Numbered from the stretch's first letter, positions 24,744 through 33,277 are shown. The stretch is 55,801 bases of DNA from JAEUNX01 sp034004685 (GCA_034004685.1 JAVEWG010000025.1:1-55801); one strand, 5' to 3'. The notes: generated from the letters alone by a model not told the origin. Numbers and translations: made by a program.

Positions 24744-25967
24744 TTAGCGCAGGTTCACCAGGGTCTGCATGATCTGATCCTGGGTCTTGATGGACTGGGC
24801 ATTGGCCTGGTAAGTCCGCTGCTGGGTGATCATGTTTACCAGCTCAGCGGTGAGATCCACGTTGGACTCTTCCACCGCCCCCGAGGTGATCAGGCCCCGG
24901 GTCCCGGCGCCGGGAGCGCCATCAATGGCGGGGCCGGAAGCCGGCGAGGGCGCCCACAGGTTGTTACCCAGCGACAACAAGCCGTTGGGGCTTGCAAAAG
25001 CCGTCAGGGAAATCTTGCCCAGGGCCTGGGACTGGCCGTTGCTGTAGCGCCCCTGGATCACCCCTTCCTTGCTGATGTTGAGGCCGGAAAGCTGGCCGGT
25101 TTCATAGCCGGTCTGGGCGATGGAATTCACCGAATAGACGCTGCCGTACTGGGTGGCCTGGGACAGGTCGATGGTGAAGGCCAAGGGGTCGGCGCCAGCG
25201 GGCGTCGCGGCAAAGGCGATGGTGCCACCGGTGGACACGGTACCCGTGGTGCTGAAGGTCAGGGCGCTGGGGGCGGAAATGGCCCCACCGTCGATCTGGG
25301 TCCTGGCCTCCCAGGTGCCCGCCCCGGTCTTGCTGAAATACAGGGAAAGGAGGTGGTCGTTGCCCAGGCTGTCGTACACAGTGAGGGACGTGCTGGAATA
25401 GGTGGTGGCGTCGGTGATGTCGAACACCTGGTTACCGATCCGGGCGTCCAGATTCAGATTAAGGGACACGCCGTTGGACCCGCCCAGATCCTGGGTGGCC
25501 CGGGGGGGGATGTTGCCGGTGGGGATCTGGAGAACGGCGGTGGTGTCGGAGAAGGTGGTGGTCCCGCCGATGGCCGAGGTCACGCCGAAACCCATCAGCT
25601 GGTCACCGTAAGGGGTCACCACATAGCCGTTCTCATCCACATCGAACTGGCCGTTACGGGTATACAGGATGGATCCGTCCGAGCGGGTCACGCTGAAGAA
25701 CCCATTGCCGTTGATGGCCATGTCCAGCGGGTTGTTGGTGGCGGTGATGTTCCCCTGGCTGAAGCCCTGACGGACCGCGCCGATGGAGGCGCCAATCCCC
25801 ACCTGGAGGCTGGAGGCCGCCCCGCCGATGGCGCTGGCATAAACATCCCCGAACAAGGCCTGGCCGGACTTGAACCCCACGGTGCCCGAGTTGGCCACGT
25901 TGTTGCTGATCACGTCCAGGGCCTTGGATGCGGTATTGAGACCGCTCAAACCTTGTTGAAATGCCAT
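24744..25967 (-). CDS. flgE: Flagellar hook protein FlgE
   Basis: FlgE is the structural subunit of the hook. The 407-residue product has the N-terminal motif MAFQQGLSGLNTASKALDVISNNVANSGTVGFKSGQALFGDVYA. The central FlgE domains are rich in Thr/Ser/Gly and the C-terminal flg_bbr motif is EESNVDLTAELVNMITQQRTYQANAQSIKTQDQIMQTLVNLR. Length agrees with a hook having the usual exposed domains. It lies just downstream of the hook cap gene flgD. Confidence 0.97.
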   Translation of the reverse strand: MAFQQGLSGLNTASKALDVISNNVANSGTVGFKSGQALFGDVYASAIGGAASSLQVGIGASIGAVRQGFSQGNITATNNPLDMAINGNGFFSVTRSDGSILYTRNGQFDVDENGYVVTPYGDQLMGFGVTSAIGGTTTFSDTTAVLQIPTGNIPPRATQDLGGSNGVSLNLNLDARIGNQVFDITDATTYSSTSLTVYDSLGNDHLLSLYFSKTGAGTWEARTQIDGGAISAPSALTFSTTGTVSTGGTIAFAATPAGADPLAFTIDLSQATQYGSVYSVNSIAQTGYETGQLSGLNISKEGVIQGRYSNGQSQALGKISLTAFASPNGLLSLGNNLWAPSPASGPAIDGAPGAGTRGLITSGAVEESNVDLTAELVNMITQQRTYQANAQSIKTQDQIMQTLVNLR

Positions 25968-25985
25968 TTAAGCTACTCCCCTATC

Positions 25986-26660
25986 TCAAAGGATCTGCAT
26001 GATGTCGGACATCTGGAAGATGCCCAGGGAACCCACTTCCAGGTCCGTCCCGCTGGCACCCCGGACTACGCTGCTCACCACCCCCAGCTGGAGGGTCGAG
26101 GCAGTCACTTTTGAATCGTCTGCGGTGGCCTTCACCGAAATGGTGTAGGTCCCGTTGGCAGCCTTGGTACCGTCGATGGAGGTGCCATCCCAGGTAAAGC
26201 TGTGGGTACCGGCCTCCTGGGCCCCCAGGTCCACCTCGGCCACGGCCAGGCCGTTGGCGTCCTTGACGGTGAGGGTCACCTTGTCCGCCGCCGCGCCCAG
26301 GGTGTAGCCGCCAATGGCGCCGTTATCCGAGAGCGCCAGCTTGGTGCCCGGCACCAGCACGCCACGGCCCACCAGGGAGGCGGCCTGCAGGGCTTCGGAG
26401 GCTTGCTGGCTGTCGATCAGCCCGGCCAGGGTGGCATTGAGCCGCTCGATGCCATCCACGGTGCTGATCTGGGCCAGCTGGGAAGTCATCTGGGCATTGT
26501 CCATGGGACTCAAGGGATCCTGGTTCTTGAGCTGGGCGGTCAGCAGGGTCAGAAAGCGGCTCTGGGAGTCCTCCGTCTTGGAGCTGGCGGTGGCGGTCCG
26601 CTGCAATCCCGCCAGAATGGCCTGGGCGGAAGCGGAGGAAGTGCTATTGGTGGTGGTCAT
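25986..26660 (-). CDS. flgD: Flagellar hook capping protein FlgD
   Basis: FlgD is the scaffold that caps the growing hook and is discarded at completion. The 224-residue product has the conserved N-terminal segment (SRFLTLLTAQLKNQDPLSPMDNAQMTSQLAQISTVDGIERLNATL), followed by the FlgD Ig/Tudor-like region (LVGRGVLVPG, FTWDGTSIDGTKAANGTYTISVKA) and ends in a short tail. Order flgC-flgD-flgE is canonical. Confidence 0.96.
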   Translation of the reverse strand: MTTTNSTSSASAQAILAGLQRTATASSKTEDSQSRFLTLLTAQLKNQDPLSPMDNAQMTSQLAQISTVDGIERLNATLAGLIDSQQASEALQAASLVGRGVLVPGTKLALSDNGAIGGYTLGAAADKVTLTVKDANGLAVAEVDLGAQEAGTHSFTWDGTSIDGTKAANGTYTISVKATADDSKVTASTLQLGVVSSVVRGASGTDLEVGSLGIFQMSDIMQIL

Positions 26661-26684
26661 GGATCAATCTCCGGTGCCTAGTCA

Positions 26685-27089
26685 TCACTGGCCGATGGCC
26701 AGGGTCTTCTGCATCAGGGTCTTGGCGGTGTTCATCACTTCCGCATTGGTCTGGTAGGAGCGGGAGGCGGAAATCATGTTCACCATTTCCTCCACCACAT
26801 TCACGTTGGGCATGGACACATATCCGTCGGCATTGGCAGCCGGATTGGCCGGGTCGTAGATGGTGCGCAGGGGGGCAGCGCTATCCACCACCTGGGTGAC
26901 CCGCACCCCCTGGGCGTTAGCGCCGGCCACCGGCTGGGCGGCAAAAACCACCTGTTTGGCCCGGTAGGGCTGGCCATCGGGCCCGGCCACGCTATCAGCG
27001 TTGGCCAGGTTGGAAGCCGTGGTATTGAGGCGCACCGATTGGGCATTCAGCGCGGAGCCGGCGATGGTGAAGACGTTCAGCATGCTCAT
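26685..27089 (-). CDS. flgC: Flagellar basal-body rod protein FlgC
   Basis: FlgC is a proximal rod subunit of 134 residues, the usual length. It has the N-terminal motif FTIAGSALNAQSVRLNTTASNLANADSVAGPDGQPYRAKQVVF, the segment GYVSMPNVNVVEEMVNMISASRSYQTNAEVMNTAKTLMQKTLAI, and the typical DPANPAANADGYV turn. It follows flgB by 11 bases. Confidence 0.97.
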   Translation of the reverse strand: MSMLNVFTIAGSALNAQSVRLNTTASNLANADSVAGPDGQPYRAKQVVFAAQPVAGANAQGVRVTQVVDSAAPLRTIYDPANPAANADGYVSMPNVNVVEEMVNMISASRSYQTNAEVMNTAKTLMQKTLAIGQ

Positions 27090-27100
27090 GATTCAGCCCC

Positions 27101-27505
27101 TCACTGACCCTGGACCGCTTGCTGCATGGTCCGCAACAGGCCATTGATGAACGTCAGGCTGGCTTCGTAATGCACCGCGTTCTCTGCAAAGGCGCTACGC
27201 TCCACGTCCATGTTCACCGTGTTGCCATCCACGCTGGCCTGCTGTTCGGTACGAAACCGGGCAAAACCTTCCAGGGGCTGGGCCGCGCCTCCGTCCAAAT
27301 GCTTGCCCGAGGTGGCAGCCAGGGCCAGGCGGCCCCCCTGCCCCGACAGGGCGCCCGCCAAGGCGGACTTGAAATCCACGTCCCGCGCCTTGTAGTTGGG
27401 GGTGTCTCCGTTGGCGATATTGGAAGCCAGCAACTGCTGACGGTATGCCCGCACGTCCAGGGCAGCCTGGTGGAATCCGAGTGCGTCGTCGAGCTGGGTT
27501 TTCAT
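27101..27505 (-). CDS. flgB: Flagellar basal-body rod protein FlgB
   Basis: FlgB is the most proximal rod subunit (134 residues). It has the signatures LGFHQAALDVRAYRQQLLASNIANGDTPNYKARDVDF and VNMDVERSAFAENAVHYEASLTFINGLLRTMQQAVQGQ. GAGAGGA lies just upstream of the ATG at 27505. It heads the minus-strand flg operon. A sigma-54 promoter at 27569-27583 drives it and the sigma-28 promoter for flgA lies within its own leader. Confidence 0.97.
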   Translation of the reverse strand: MKTQLDDALGFHQAALDVRAYRQQLLASNIANGDTPNYKARDVDFKSALAGALSGQGGRLALAATSGKHLDGGAAQPLEGFARFRTEQQASVDGNTVNMDVERSAFAENAVHYEASLTFINGLLRTMQQAVQGQ

Positions 27506-27514
27506 GGCGTCCTC

Positions 27515-27541
27515 TCAAGAATCTCCGCCGCTGGCCGATAA
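27515..27541 (+). promoter_or_regulatory. Sigma-28 (FliA) promoter directed at flgA
   Basis: TCAAGAAT (27515-27522), 11 bases, GCCGATAA (27534-27541): the -10 box is a perfect FliA consensus and the -35 has TCAAG as in pseudomonad FliA promoters. It points rightward to flgA, with an expected start near 27549. It overlaps the leader of flgB on the opposite strand and faces the flgB sigma-54 promoter. Confidence 0.75.
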
Positions 27542-27568
27542 AGGTTCGAGCCAGGCAGACGGACCATT

Positions 27569-27583
27569 GCACCTTTTGTGCCA
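27569..27583 (-). promoter_or_regulatory. Sigma-54 promoter upstream of flgB
   Basis: On the minus strand TGGCAC-AAAAGG-TGC followed by AA: -24 box perfect, -12 box GTGCA instead of TTGCA, with exact GG-to-GC spacing. Expected start near 27557, about 52 bases before the flgB ATG. It should drive flgB through flgJ under FlrC. Confidence 0.75.
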
Positions 27584-27775
27584 CCCATCCTAGTGCCCCC
27601 AAGCAAACCGCCATCCCGGGAAAAACCCTGCAAAACGCGGTCATTTCCGCCGCCACGGCAAAGGCTGACGGCAATGCTTGCCGCCCCGGCGTCCCCTCGC
27701 AGCCATTTGGCGCAACCAGAGGCTTTCCCCCGGGAGCAGATTGCCGCCGGCGCTGGAGCATGGTGCAATCCCCCC

Positions 27776-28483
27776 ATGCTCGATCTCACCCTGCCCTTCC
27801 TGCCCCGCCCCGCCCTTCTTGCCGTGCTTGGTCTGGGGATTGCCCTTTCAGCCCAGGCCCAGCAAGCCCCCGAACCGGTCCGTCAGGCCGTGGAGCGCCT
27901 GCTCCTGGCTGAAACCTCCGGTCTGCCCGGGCGGGTCAGTCTGAGCCAGGGGGCCATTGACCCCCGCAACCAGCTGCCCCCCTGCAGCCAACTGGAAGCG
28001 TTTCTTCCGGCAGGGGCGCGGGCCTGGGGCCAGATCAGCGTGGGGGTGCGTTGCCTGGCGCCCTCCCCCTGGAACATCTTCGTCCCGGCACGGGTCTCAG
28101 TGTTCGGGGAGTATTTGGTGATAGCACGGCCCTTGCCGGCCGGCCGTACCATCGGACTGGCGGATCTGCGCCCGGAGCAAGGCGATCTGACCACCTTGCC
28201 CGAATCGGTGATGCAGGAAGCCGCCCGGGCGGTCGGCCAGACCACCCGTTACGCCCTGGCGGCCGGCCAGCCCCTGAAGAGCGAAATGCTACGGATGCCG
28301 CCTGCGGTGCAGCAAGGCCAGAAGGTCCGGGTCGTTTCCCAGGGTGCCGGCTTCCAGGTATCCAACGAAGGCGTGGCCCTCAATACCGTGGCCGATGGCC
28401 AGGTGGCTCAGGTACGCCTGGTGGGGGGCCAGGTGCTCAGCGGCATCGCCCGCCCGGGCGGGGTTGTGGAGATCCGGCCCTGA
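27776..28483 (+). CDS. flgA: Flagellar P-ring assembly chaperone FlgA
   Basis: FlgA is a periplasmic chaperone that assists FlgI in P-ring formation. The 235-residue product has a signal peptide (LAVLGLGIALSAQAQQ, cleavage about residue 25), a Pro-rich start and the SAF domain. The C-terminal FlgA sequence is VFGEYLVIARPLPAGRTIGLADLRPEQGDLTTLPES and PLKSEMLRMPPAVQQGQKVRVVSQGAGFQVSNEGVALNTVADGQVAQVRL, typical of the family. Start chosen at 27776 to place the signal peptide at the N terminus; the ribosome site is weak. Driven by a sigma-28 promoter with a leader of about 225 bases. Confidence 0.94.
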   Translation: MLDLTLPFLPRPALLAVLGLGIALSAQAQQAPEPVRQAVERLLLAETSGLPGRVSLSQGAIDPRNQLPPCSQLEAFLPAGARAWGQISVGVRCLAPSPWNIFVPARVSVFGEYLVIARPLPAGRTIGLADLRPEQGDLTTLPESVMQEAARAVGQTTRYALAAGQPLKSEMLRMPPAVQQGQKVRVVSQGAGFQVSNEGVALNTVADGQVAQVRLVGGQVLSGIARPGGVVEIRP

Positions 28484-28540
28484 AGAAAACTTCGAAACAT
28501 CGGGGTGAACTGGATCACACAAACATGGCACCGGCATCCC

Positions 28541-28567
28541 TAAAGTTTCATGAAGGGCGTCCGATAT
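28541..28567 (+). promoter_or_regulatory. Sigma-28 (FliA) promoter upstream of flgM
   Basis: TAAAGTTT (28541-28548), 11 bases, TCCGATAT (28560-28567) against TAAAGTTT-N11-GCCGATAA: the -35 is perfect and the -10 differs at the first and last base. Expected start near 28575, 24 bases before the flgM GTG. flgM is thus transcribed by the factor it inhibits. Confidence 0.8.
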
Positions 28568-28598
28568 AGCAGGCGAACCTATCTGAAAGGGCAATACC

Positions 28599-28910
28599 GT
28601 GAAGATCGACAATTCAATCAAGACCGTCGGGGGCGTTTCTTCCAGCGACACCCGAACCCGCTCGGTTCAAGGCGGCGGTGCTTCTTCTTCCGCTTCGGCA
28701 GGAGACAAGGTAGAACTGTCCTCCCTTTCTTCCACCCTGCAACAGGCCGAAACCGCCATGGCCCAGGTGCCGGTGGTGGATCAAAGCAAGGTGGATGAGA
28801 TCAAGCAGGCCATGAGCCAGGGCCGCTTCAAGGTGGACGCCGAAAAGGTCGCCGACGGCCTGATCGAATCCGTCCGCCAGATGCTCGACGCCCAAGCCAG
28901 CCGCGCATGA
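28599..28910 (+). CDS. flgM: Anti-sigma-28 factor FlgM
   Basis: FlgM binds FliA and holds late genes silent until it is exported through the finished hook. The 103-residue product begins MKIDNSIKTVGG, has a Ser/Thr-rich unstructured half, and ends with the sigma-binding helices (SKVDEIKQAMSQGRFKVDAEKVADGLIESVRQML), the FlgM signature. It starts with GTG; AAAGGG lies 8 bases upstream. Stop and flgN start overlap (ATGA). Located downstream of flgA. Confidence 0.96.
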   Translation: MKIDNSIKTVGGVSSSDTRTRSVQGGGASSSASAGDKVELSSLSSTLQQAETAMAQVPVVDQSKVDEIKQAMSQGRFKVDAEKVADGLIESVRQMLDAQASRA

Positions 28911-29380
28911 GCGTTTTGCCGGATCTTTCCCGTCTCCACCGTCTGATCGAAGAGCAGGCCGCCCTCCTGCAAGACTTCGTCGGGCTGCTGGAGCAGGAAG
29001 AGTCCCTGCTGGTGTCGGGGCAAACCGATGCCCTGATGACCCTGGCCGACCAGAAGACCAGGATCTACCGGCGCCTGCAGTTGCTGCACGACGACCAGAT
29101 GCGCGCCCTGGCGTGCCGCAGTGCCGAAACCCTCCAGGGGGAGATGGAGCGCGCCATCCAGAAACTGCCGGCGGCCCAAGCCCGCTGGCGCCAGTTCCTG
29201 GAACTGGCCACCGAAGCCCGGCGCCGCAACCAGCTCAACGGCCAACTCATCGCCGAACGCATGAAGCACAACCAGGCCGCCCTGTCGGTGCTCCTGGCCG
29301 CCGCCGATGCGCCCCAGCTCTATGGTCCCGACGGTAGCGCCCGCCCCACCGCCCGGGGCCGCATCCTCGGTTCGGGCTAA
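28907..29380 (+). CDS. flgN: Flagellar export chaperone FlgN
   Basis: FlgN is the cytoplasmic chaperone of FlgK and FlgL. The 157-residue product is all-helical and charged, with the FlgN pattern (LHRLIEEQAALLQDFVGLLEQEESLLVSGQTDALMTLADQKTRIYRRL, ATEARRRNQLNGQLIAERMKHNQAALSVLL). It overlaps the flgM stop by four bases. A rho-independent terminator begins at its stop codon. Confidence 0.93.
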   Translation: MSVLPDLSRLHRLIEEQAALLQDFVGLLEQEESLLVSGQTDALMTLADQKTRIYRRLQLLHDDQMRALACRSAETLQGEMERAIQKLPAAQARWRQFLELATEARRRNQLNGQLIAERMKHNQAALSVLLAAADAPQLYGPDGSARPTARGRILGSG

Positions 29381-29400
29381 CCCGCGAGGGTTCCTTTTTT
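29379..29400 (+). terminator. Rho-independent terminator after flgN
   Basis: AACCC (29379-29383), loop GCGA, GGGTT (29388-29392), then CC and six T (29395-29400). The stem includes the last two bases of the flgN stop codon. About 30 bases on, a second GC-rich hairpin built on GCCGGC copies is followed by TTTGTTTT just before parE, so the flagellar unit is well insulated. Confidence 0.75.
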
Positions 29401-29466
29401 CCCTCCAGCCGCTATCCTTGAGCGCCGCCGGCCGTGCCGCCGGCCCTTTGTTTTGTCCGGATAGCC

Positions 29467-31440
29467 ATGAGCAGCAAAACCTACGACGAATCCTCGTTCC
29501 GGGTCCTGAAGGGCCTGGAGCCCGTGCGGGAGCGCCCCGGGATGTACACCCGGACCGATTCCCCCGCCCACATCATCCAGGAAGTCATCGACAACGCCGC
29601 CGACGAGGCCCTGGGGGGCTTCGCCAGGAAGATCTCCGTCACCCTCCACCTGGATGGCTCGGTGACGGTGGCGGACGACGGCCGGGGCATCCCGGTGGGC
29701 CTCCACCCGGAAGAGCAGGTGCCGGTGGTGGTGCTGGCCTACACCCGGCTCCACGCCGGGGGCAAGTTCAACAAGCAGGAAGGCAACTCCGCCTACGCCT
29801 TCTCCGGGGGCCTTCATGGGGTCGGGGTGGCGGTGACCAACGCCTTGTCCACCCGGGTGGAAGTGGAAGTGAAGCGGGAGGGCAAGATCCACCGCATCGA
29901 CTTCGCCGAAGGGGGCGAAAAGATCGGCGAAATCGAGGTAGTGGGGGACTGCGGCCGCCAGACCGGCACCCGGGTGCGGGTCTGGCCCGACGGCAAATAC
30001 TTCGAGAACCCCAAGGTGCCCCAGGCCGAAATCGAACGCCTGCTGCGGTCCAAGGCCGTACTGCTGGCCGGGGTAGCGGTGCGCCTGGATATCGAGCAAG
30101 CCAGCGGCCAGATCCTCACCAAGACCTGGAGCTACCCGGACGGCCTTGCCGGCTACCTGAGGGAACAGGCAGGCGACCAAGAGCCGGTAGCGCCCCTGTA
30201 TTGCGCCGAAAAATACGCCGCCAAGGACGATGAGAACTTCGCGCCGGGCGAAGGGGCGGCCTGGGCCCTGGGCTGGTTCGAACAACCGGTGACCGGGGAA
30301 TCCTATGTGAACCTGATCCCCACTGTGGCCGGCGGCACCCACGAATCGGGCCTGCGGGCCGGGATCTTCGATGCCATGAAGAGCTTCATCGAACACCATG
30401 CCCTGCTGCCCCGGGGCCTCAAGCTCCAGCAGGAAGACGTGTGCGGCCGGATGAGCTTCGTCCTCTCCGCCCGCCTGCTGGACCCCCAGTTCCAGGGCCA
30501 GGTGAAGGAAAAACTCAACTCCCGGGAGGCGGTCAAGCTAGTCTCCAGCCAGCTCCGCGACCCCTTCGAGATCTGGCTCAACAACCACGTGGACGCCGGC
30601 CGGGCCATCGCCGAACTGGCCATCAAGGCCGCTACCGCCCGCCAGAAAAACGCCCAGAAGGTGGAAAAGAAAAAGGCCTCCGGGGTGGCGGTGCTACCGG
30701 GCAAGCTTTCCGACTGCGAGTCCGAAGACATCACCGAGAACGAACTCTTTCTGGTGGAAGGGGATTCGGCCGGGGGCTCCGCCAAGATGGCCCGGGACAA
30801 GGAAACCCAGGCCATCCTGCCGCTACGGGGCAAGGTCCAGAACGCCTGGGAGATCGACGCCGACCGGCTCCTGGCCAACAACGAGATCCACGACATCGCC
30901 GTAGCCCTGGGGGTGGATGCCCACGGCCTGGAAGACAAGGCGGACATCTCCGGCCTGCGCTACGGCAAGGTCATCATCATGTCGGATGCCGACGTGGACG
31001 GCGCCCACATCCAGACCCTGCTGCTGACCCTGTTCTTCCGCCACTTCCCCCGCCTCATCGAGGCCGGCCACATCCATGTGGCCCAACCCCCCCTGTATCG
31101 CATCGACGTCCCCGCCCAGGGCAAGAAACGCCCCGCCCGCCGCCTCTACGCCCTGGACGAAGCGGAGCTCACCGCCCTGCGGGACCGCCTCGCAGCAGAA
31201 GGCGTGAAGCCGGATCACATCGAGGTGGGCCGCTTCAAGGGCCTGGGGGAAATGAACCCGGACCAGCTCCGGGAAACCACCATGGACCCGGCCACCCGCC
31301 GCGTCCAGCCCGTGGCCGTGCGCCCCGAAGCCCTGGCCGAAACCCTCAAGATGTTCACCCTCCTCATGGGCAAGGGCGAAGCCGCCGGCCGGCGAGCCTG
31401 GATGGAGGAAAAAGGGGATACGGTGGATGCGGACGTCTGA
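29467..31440 (+). CDS. parE: DNA topoisomerase IV subunit B (ParE)
   Basis: ParE is the ATPase subunit that, with ParC, decatenates replicated chromosomes. The 657-residue product has the GHKL ATPase with EVIDNAADEALGGFA, DDGRGIPVG, YKVSGGLHGVG-like segment AYAFSGGLHGVGVAVTNAL. The TOPRIM domain has ELFLVEGDSAGGSAKMARDKETQAILPLRGKVQNAWE and MSDADVDGAHIQTLLLTLFFRH; the C-terminal RFKGLGEMNPDQLRETTMDPATRRV is the type IIA signature. Length near 630-660 and lack of the GyrB insert fit ParE rather than GyrB. parC lies 11.5 kb downstream. Confidence 0.95.
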   Translation: MSSKTYDESSFRVLKGLEPVRERPGMYTRTDSPAHIIQEVIDNAADEALGGFARKISVTLHLDGSVTVADDGRGIPVGLHPEEQVPVVVLAYTRLHAGGKFNKQEGNSAYAFSGGLHGVGVAVTNALSTRVEVEVKREGKIHRIDFAEGGEKIGEIEVVGDCGRQTGTRVRVWPDGKYFENPKVPQAEIERLLRSKAVLLAGVAVRLDIEQASGQILTKTWSYPDGLAGYLREQAGDQEPVAPLYCAEKYAAKDDENFAPGEGAAWALGWFEQPVTGESYVNLIPTVAGGTHESGLRAGIFDAMKSFIEHHALLPRGLKLQQEDVCGRMSFVLSARLLDPQFQGQVKEKLNSREAVKLVSSQLRDPFEIWLNNHVDAGRAIAELAIKAATARQKNAQKVEKKKASGVAVLPGKLSDCESEDITENELFLVEGDSAGGSAKMARDKETQAILPLRGKVQNAWEIDADRLLANNEIHDIAVALGVDAHGLEDKADISGLRYGKVIIMSDADVDGAHIQTLLLTLFFRHFPRLIEAGHIHVAQPPLYRIDVPAQGKKRPARRLYALDEAELTALRDRLAAEGVKPDHIEVGRFKGLGEMNPDQLRETTMDPATRRVQPVAVRPEALAETLKMFTLLMGKGEAAGRRAWMEEKGDTVDADV

Positions 31441-31588
31441 GGGGGTGAGGGAATCGGCGACCGGCGGGGGACTTTGGGACCAGGGGGTGGATGGGCAACC
31501 CCAACCAGCCCCGACGCACCCCGCCCCAACCGTTCCTGGAACAGCTCTTGCGTAACAGCATCACCCCAACCCCAACAGCGCATAAAAA

Positions 31589-32071
31589 ATGGAAGAACAA
31601 GAGGATCTGGTGGACTTCGGCCCCCTGCCCCCCCACATCAACGCCCTGCTCCAGCAAGGCGTGGCCTGCCACCGCAGCGACCCGGCCCGGGCCCGGGCGC
31701 TGTTTGGCAGCGCCATCCAGCTGGCCCCCGACGCCCTGCCCGCCTACCGGGCTTTATTCAAGCACCTCAACCGCCTGCGGGAGTTCGATGCGGCCCTGGA
31801 AGTGGCTGCCACCGGCCTGTTGGAAGCCACCCGTCAGGCGGGGGTTTCCCCGGACTGGCGGCTATGGCGGCGCGCTGAACTGGGGGATTTGCAGGAGGCC
31901 CCCCAACGCTTTCTGCTTCAGTTCCTCAAGGCTATCGCCTTCATCCAGTTGCGCCGGGGCCAGCCCGCCATAACCCGGGAAGCCCTGGCCCAGCTCCAGG
32001 CCCTGGACCCGGAAGACGGCTGCGGCGCCTCGGTGCTTGCCGCCCTGCTGGACGAAATGGAAGACGCTTAG
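31589..32071 (+). CDS. TPR-like helical protein of unknown function
   Basis: The 160-residue soluble product has at least two tetratricopeptide-like helical pairs: VACHRSDPARARALFGSAIQLAPDALPAYRALFKHLNRLREFDAALEVAATGL, and a later one around LKAIAFIQLRRGQPAITREALAQLQALDPEDGCGASVLAALL. The -W-LG-Y-A-F-A-P-type TPR residues are only partly present. No signal peptide or enzymatic motif is seen. The ribosome site is weak. It lies 148 bases after parE, in the same direction, and converges with the DAHP synthase gene. I do not recognise its family; a scaffold or adaptor role would be expected. Confidence 0.7.
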   Translation: MEEQEDLVDFGPLPPHINALLQQGVACHRSDPARARALFGSAIQLAPDALPAYRALFKHLNRLREFDAALEVAATGLLEATRQAGVSPDWRLWRRAELGDLQEAPQRFLLQFLKAIAFIQLRRGQPAITREALAQLQALDPEDGCGASVLAALLDEMEDA

Positions 32072-32124
32072 GTCACCAAGACGACAGGGGCCGCCCCATC
32101 GTCGCATCCACGACACAAGCCAAG

Positions 32125-32150
32125 AAAAAAGGCTCGCGATCGCGAGCCTT
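32125..32150 (-). terminator. Rho-independent terminator of the DAHP synthase gene
   Basis: A perfect 22-base palindrome (32129-32150, AAGGCTCGCGA and its complement). Read on the minus strand it ends in six T (32125-32130), 21 bases past the aroG stop. It also ends the parE/TPR side by position, but the T tract favours the minus strand. Confidence 0.85.
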
Positions 32151-32170
32151 GTACAGTGTCGGGAATGCTT

Positions 32171-33256
32171 TCATTCTGTGGTAGAGGCCCGCTCCACCCG
32201 CCGGTTGCGCACTGCCTCGGCCAGGATGTCCAGCAACGCCACGCTGTCTTCCCAGCCGATGCAGGCATCGGTGATGCTCTGGCCGTACTCCAGGGCCACC
32301 CCTGGCTTGAGATCCTGACGGCCCGCCTTGAGGTGGGATTCCACCATCACCCCGATGATCCGGTCGTCCCCGGCGGAAAGCTGGCCCGCGACGTCCCGCG
32401 CTACATCCATCTGCAACTGGTACTGCTTGCGGCTGTTGGCGTGGGAGAAGTCGATCATCACCTTGCCCGCCACCCCGGCGGCGGCCAGGTCCTTGCAGGC
32501 TGCATCCACGCTGGCCGCATCATGGTTGGGGCCTTTGCCGCCCCGCAGAATCACGTGGCAGTCCTCATTGCCTTTGGTGGACACGATGGCCGAGTGGCCG
32601 GCCTTGGTCACGCTGAGGAAATGGTGGGGCGACTGGGCGGCCTTGATGGCATCCACCGCGATCCGCACGTTGCCGTCAGTGCCGTTCTTGAAGCCCACCG
32701 GGCAGGAGAGACCGGAGGCAAGCTCCCGATGCACCTGACTTTCGGTGGTGCGGGCGCCAATGGCCCCCCAGGCGATGAAGTCAGCGATATACTGGGGGGT
32801 GATCATGTCAAGGAATTCGGTGCCGGCGGGCAACCCAAGCTCGTTGATCTCCCACAGGAGCTTGCGAGCCAGGCGCACCCCCTCGTTGATGGCAAAGCTC
32901 CCATCCAGGTGAGGGTCGTTGATCAGGCCCTTCCAGCCCACGGTGGTGCGGGGCTTCTCGAAGTACACCCGCATCACCACCAGCAGGTCATCCTTCAGAC
33001 GATCGGCCTGGGCCTTGAGGCGCCCGGCGTATTCCATGGCCGCATCGTAATCGTGGATCGAACAGGGGCCGATCACCACCAGCAGGCGGTCGTCCGCGCC
33101 ATAGAGAATGCGGTGGATCGCCTGGCGGGCCTCGAAGGCGGTCTCAGCCGACTTGGGCGTGGCGGGGAATTCCCGCAGCACGTGCATCGGGGGCACCAGC
33201 TCCTTGATCTCCTGGATACGGACGTCGTCGATATGGGCCTTGTGGGCAGCAGACAT
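32171..33256 (-). CDS. aroG: 3-deoxy-7-phosphoheptulonate (DAHP) synthase, AroG type
   Basis: This enzyme condenses phosphoenolpyruvate and erythrose 4-phosphate, the first step of aromatic amino acid synthesis. The 361-residue product is a class I (AroA-I-alpha) enzyme with LLVVIGPCSIHD, VVMRVYFEKPRTTVGWKGLINDPHLDGSFAINEG, GTEFLDMITPQYIADFIAWGAIGARTTESQVHRELASGLSCPVGFKNGTDG, and the metal-binding Cys (IGPCSIHD) and His residues (MIDFSHANSRKQ). Start set at MSAAHK; upstream codons are not conserved-looking. The feedback type (Phe, Tyr or Trp) is not settled by eye. The symbol aroG is therefore tentative within the AroF/G/H group. Confidence 0.9.
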   Translation of the reverse strand: MSAAHKAHIDDVRIQEIKELVPPMHVLREFPATPKSAETAFEARQAIHRILYGADDRLLVVIGPCSIHDYDAAMEYAGRLKAQADRLKDDLLVVMRVYFEKPRTTVGWKGLINDPHLDGSFAINEGVRLARKLLWEINELGLPAGTEFLDMITPQYIADFIAWGAIGARTTESQVHRELASGLSCPVGFKNGTDGNVRIAVDAIKAAQSPHHFLSVTKAGHSAIVSTKGNEDCHVILRGGKGPNHDAASVDAACKDLAAAGVAGKVMIDFSHANSRKQYQLQMDVARDVAGQLSAGDDRIIGVMVESHLKAGRQDLKPGVALEYGQSITDACIGWEDSVALLDILAEAVRNRRVERASTTE

Positions 33257-33277
33257 GGTTTTCCTGACAGATACAAG

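Noticed and set aside
28525..28540. TGGCAC upstream of flgM as a sigma-54 promoter
   Set aside because: The -12 box is not TTGC-like; the overlapping sigma-28 promoter is far stronger.
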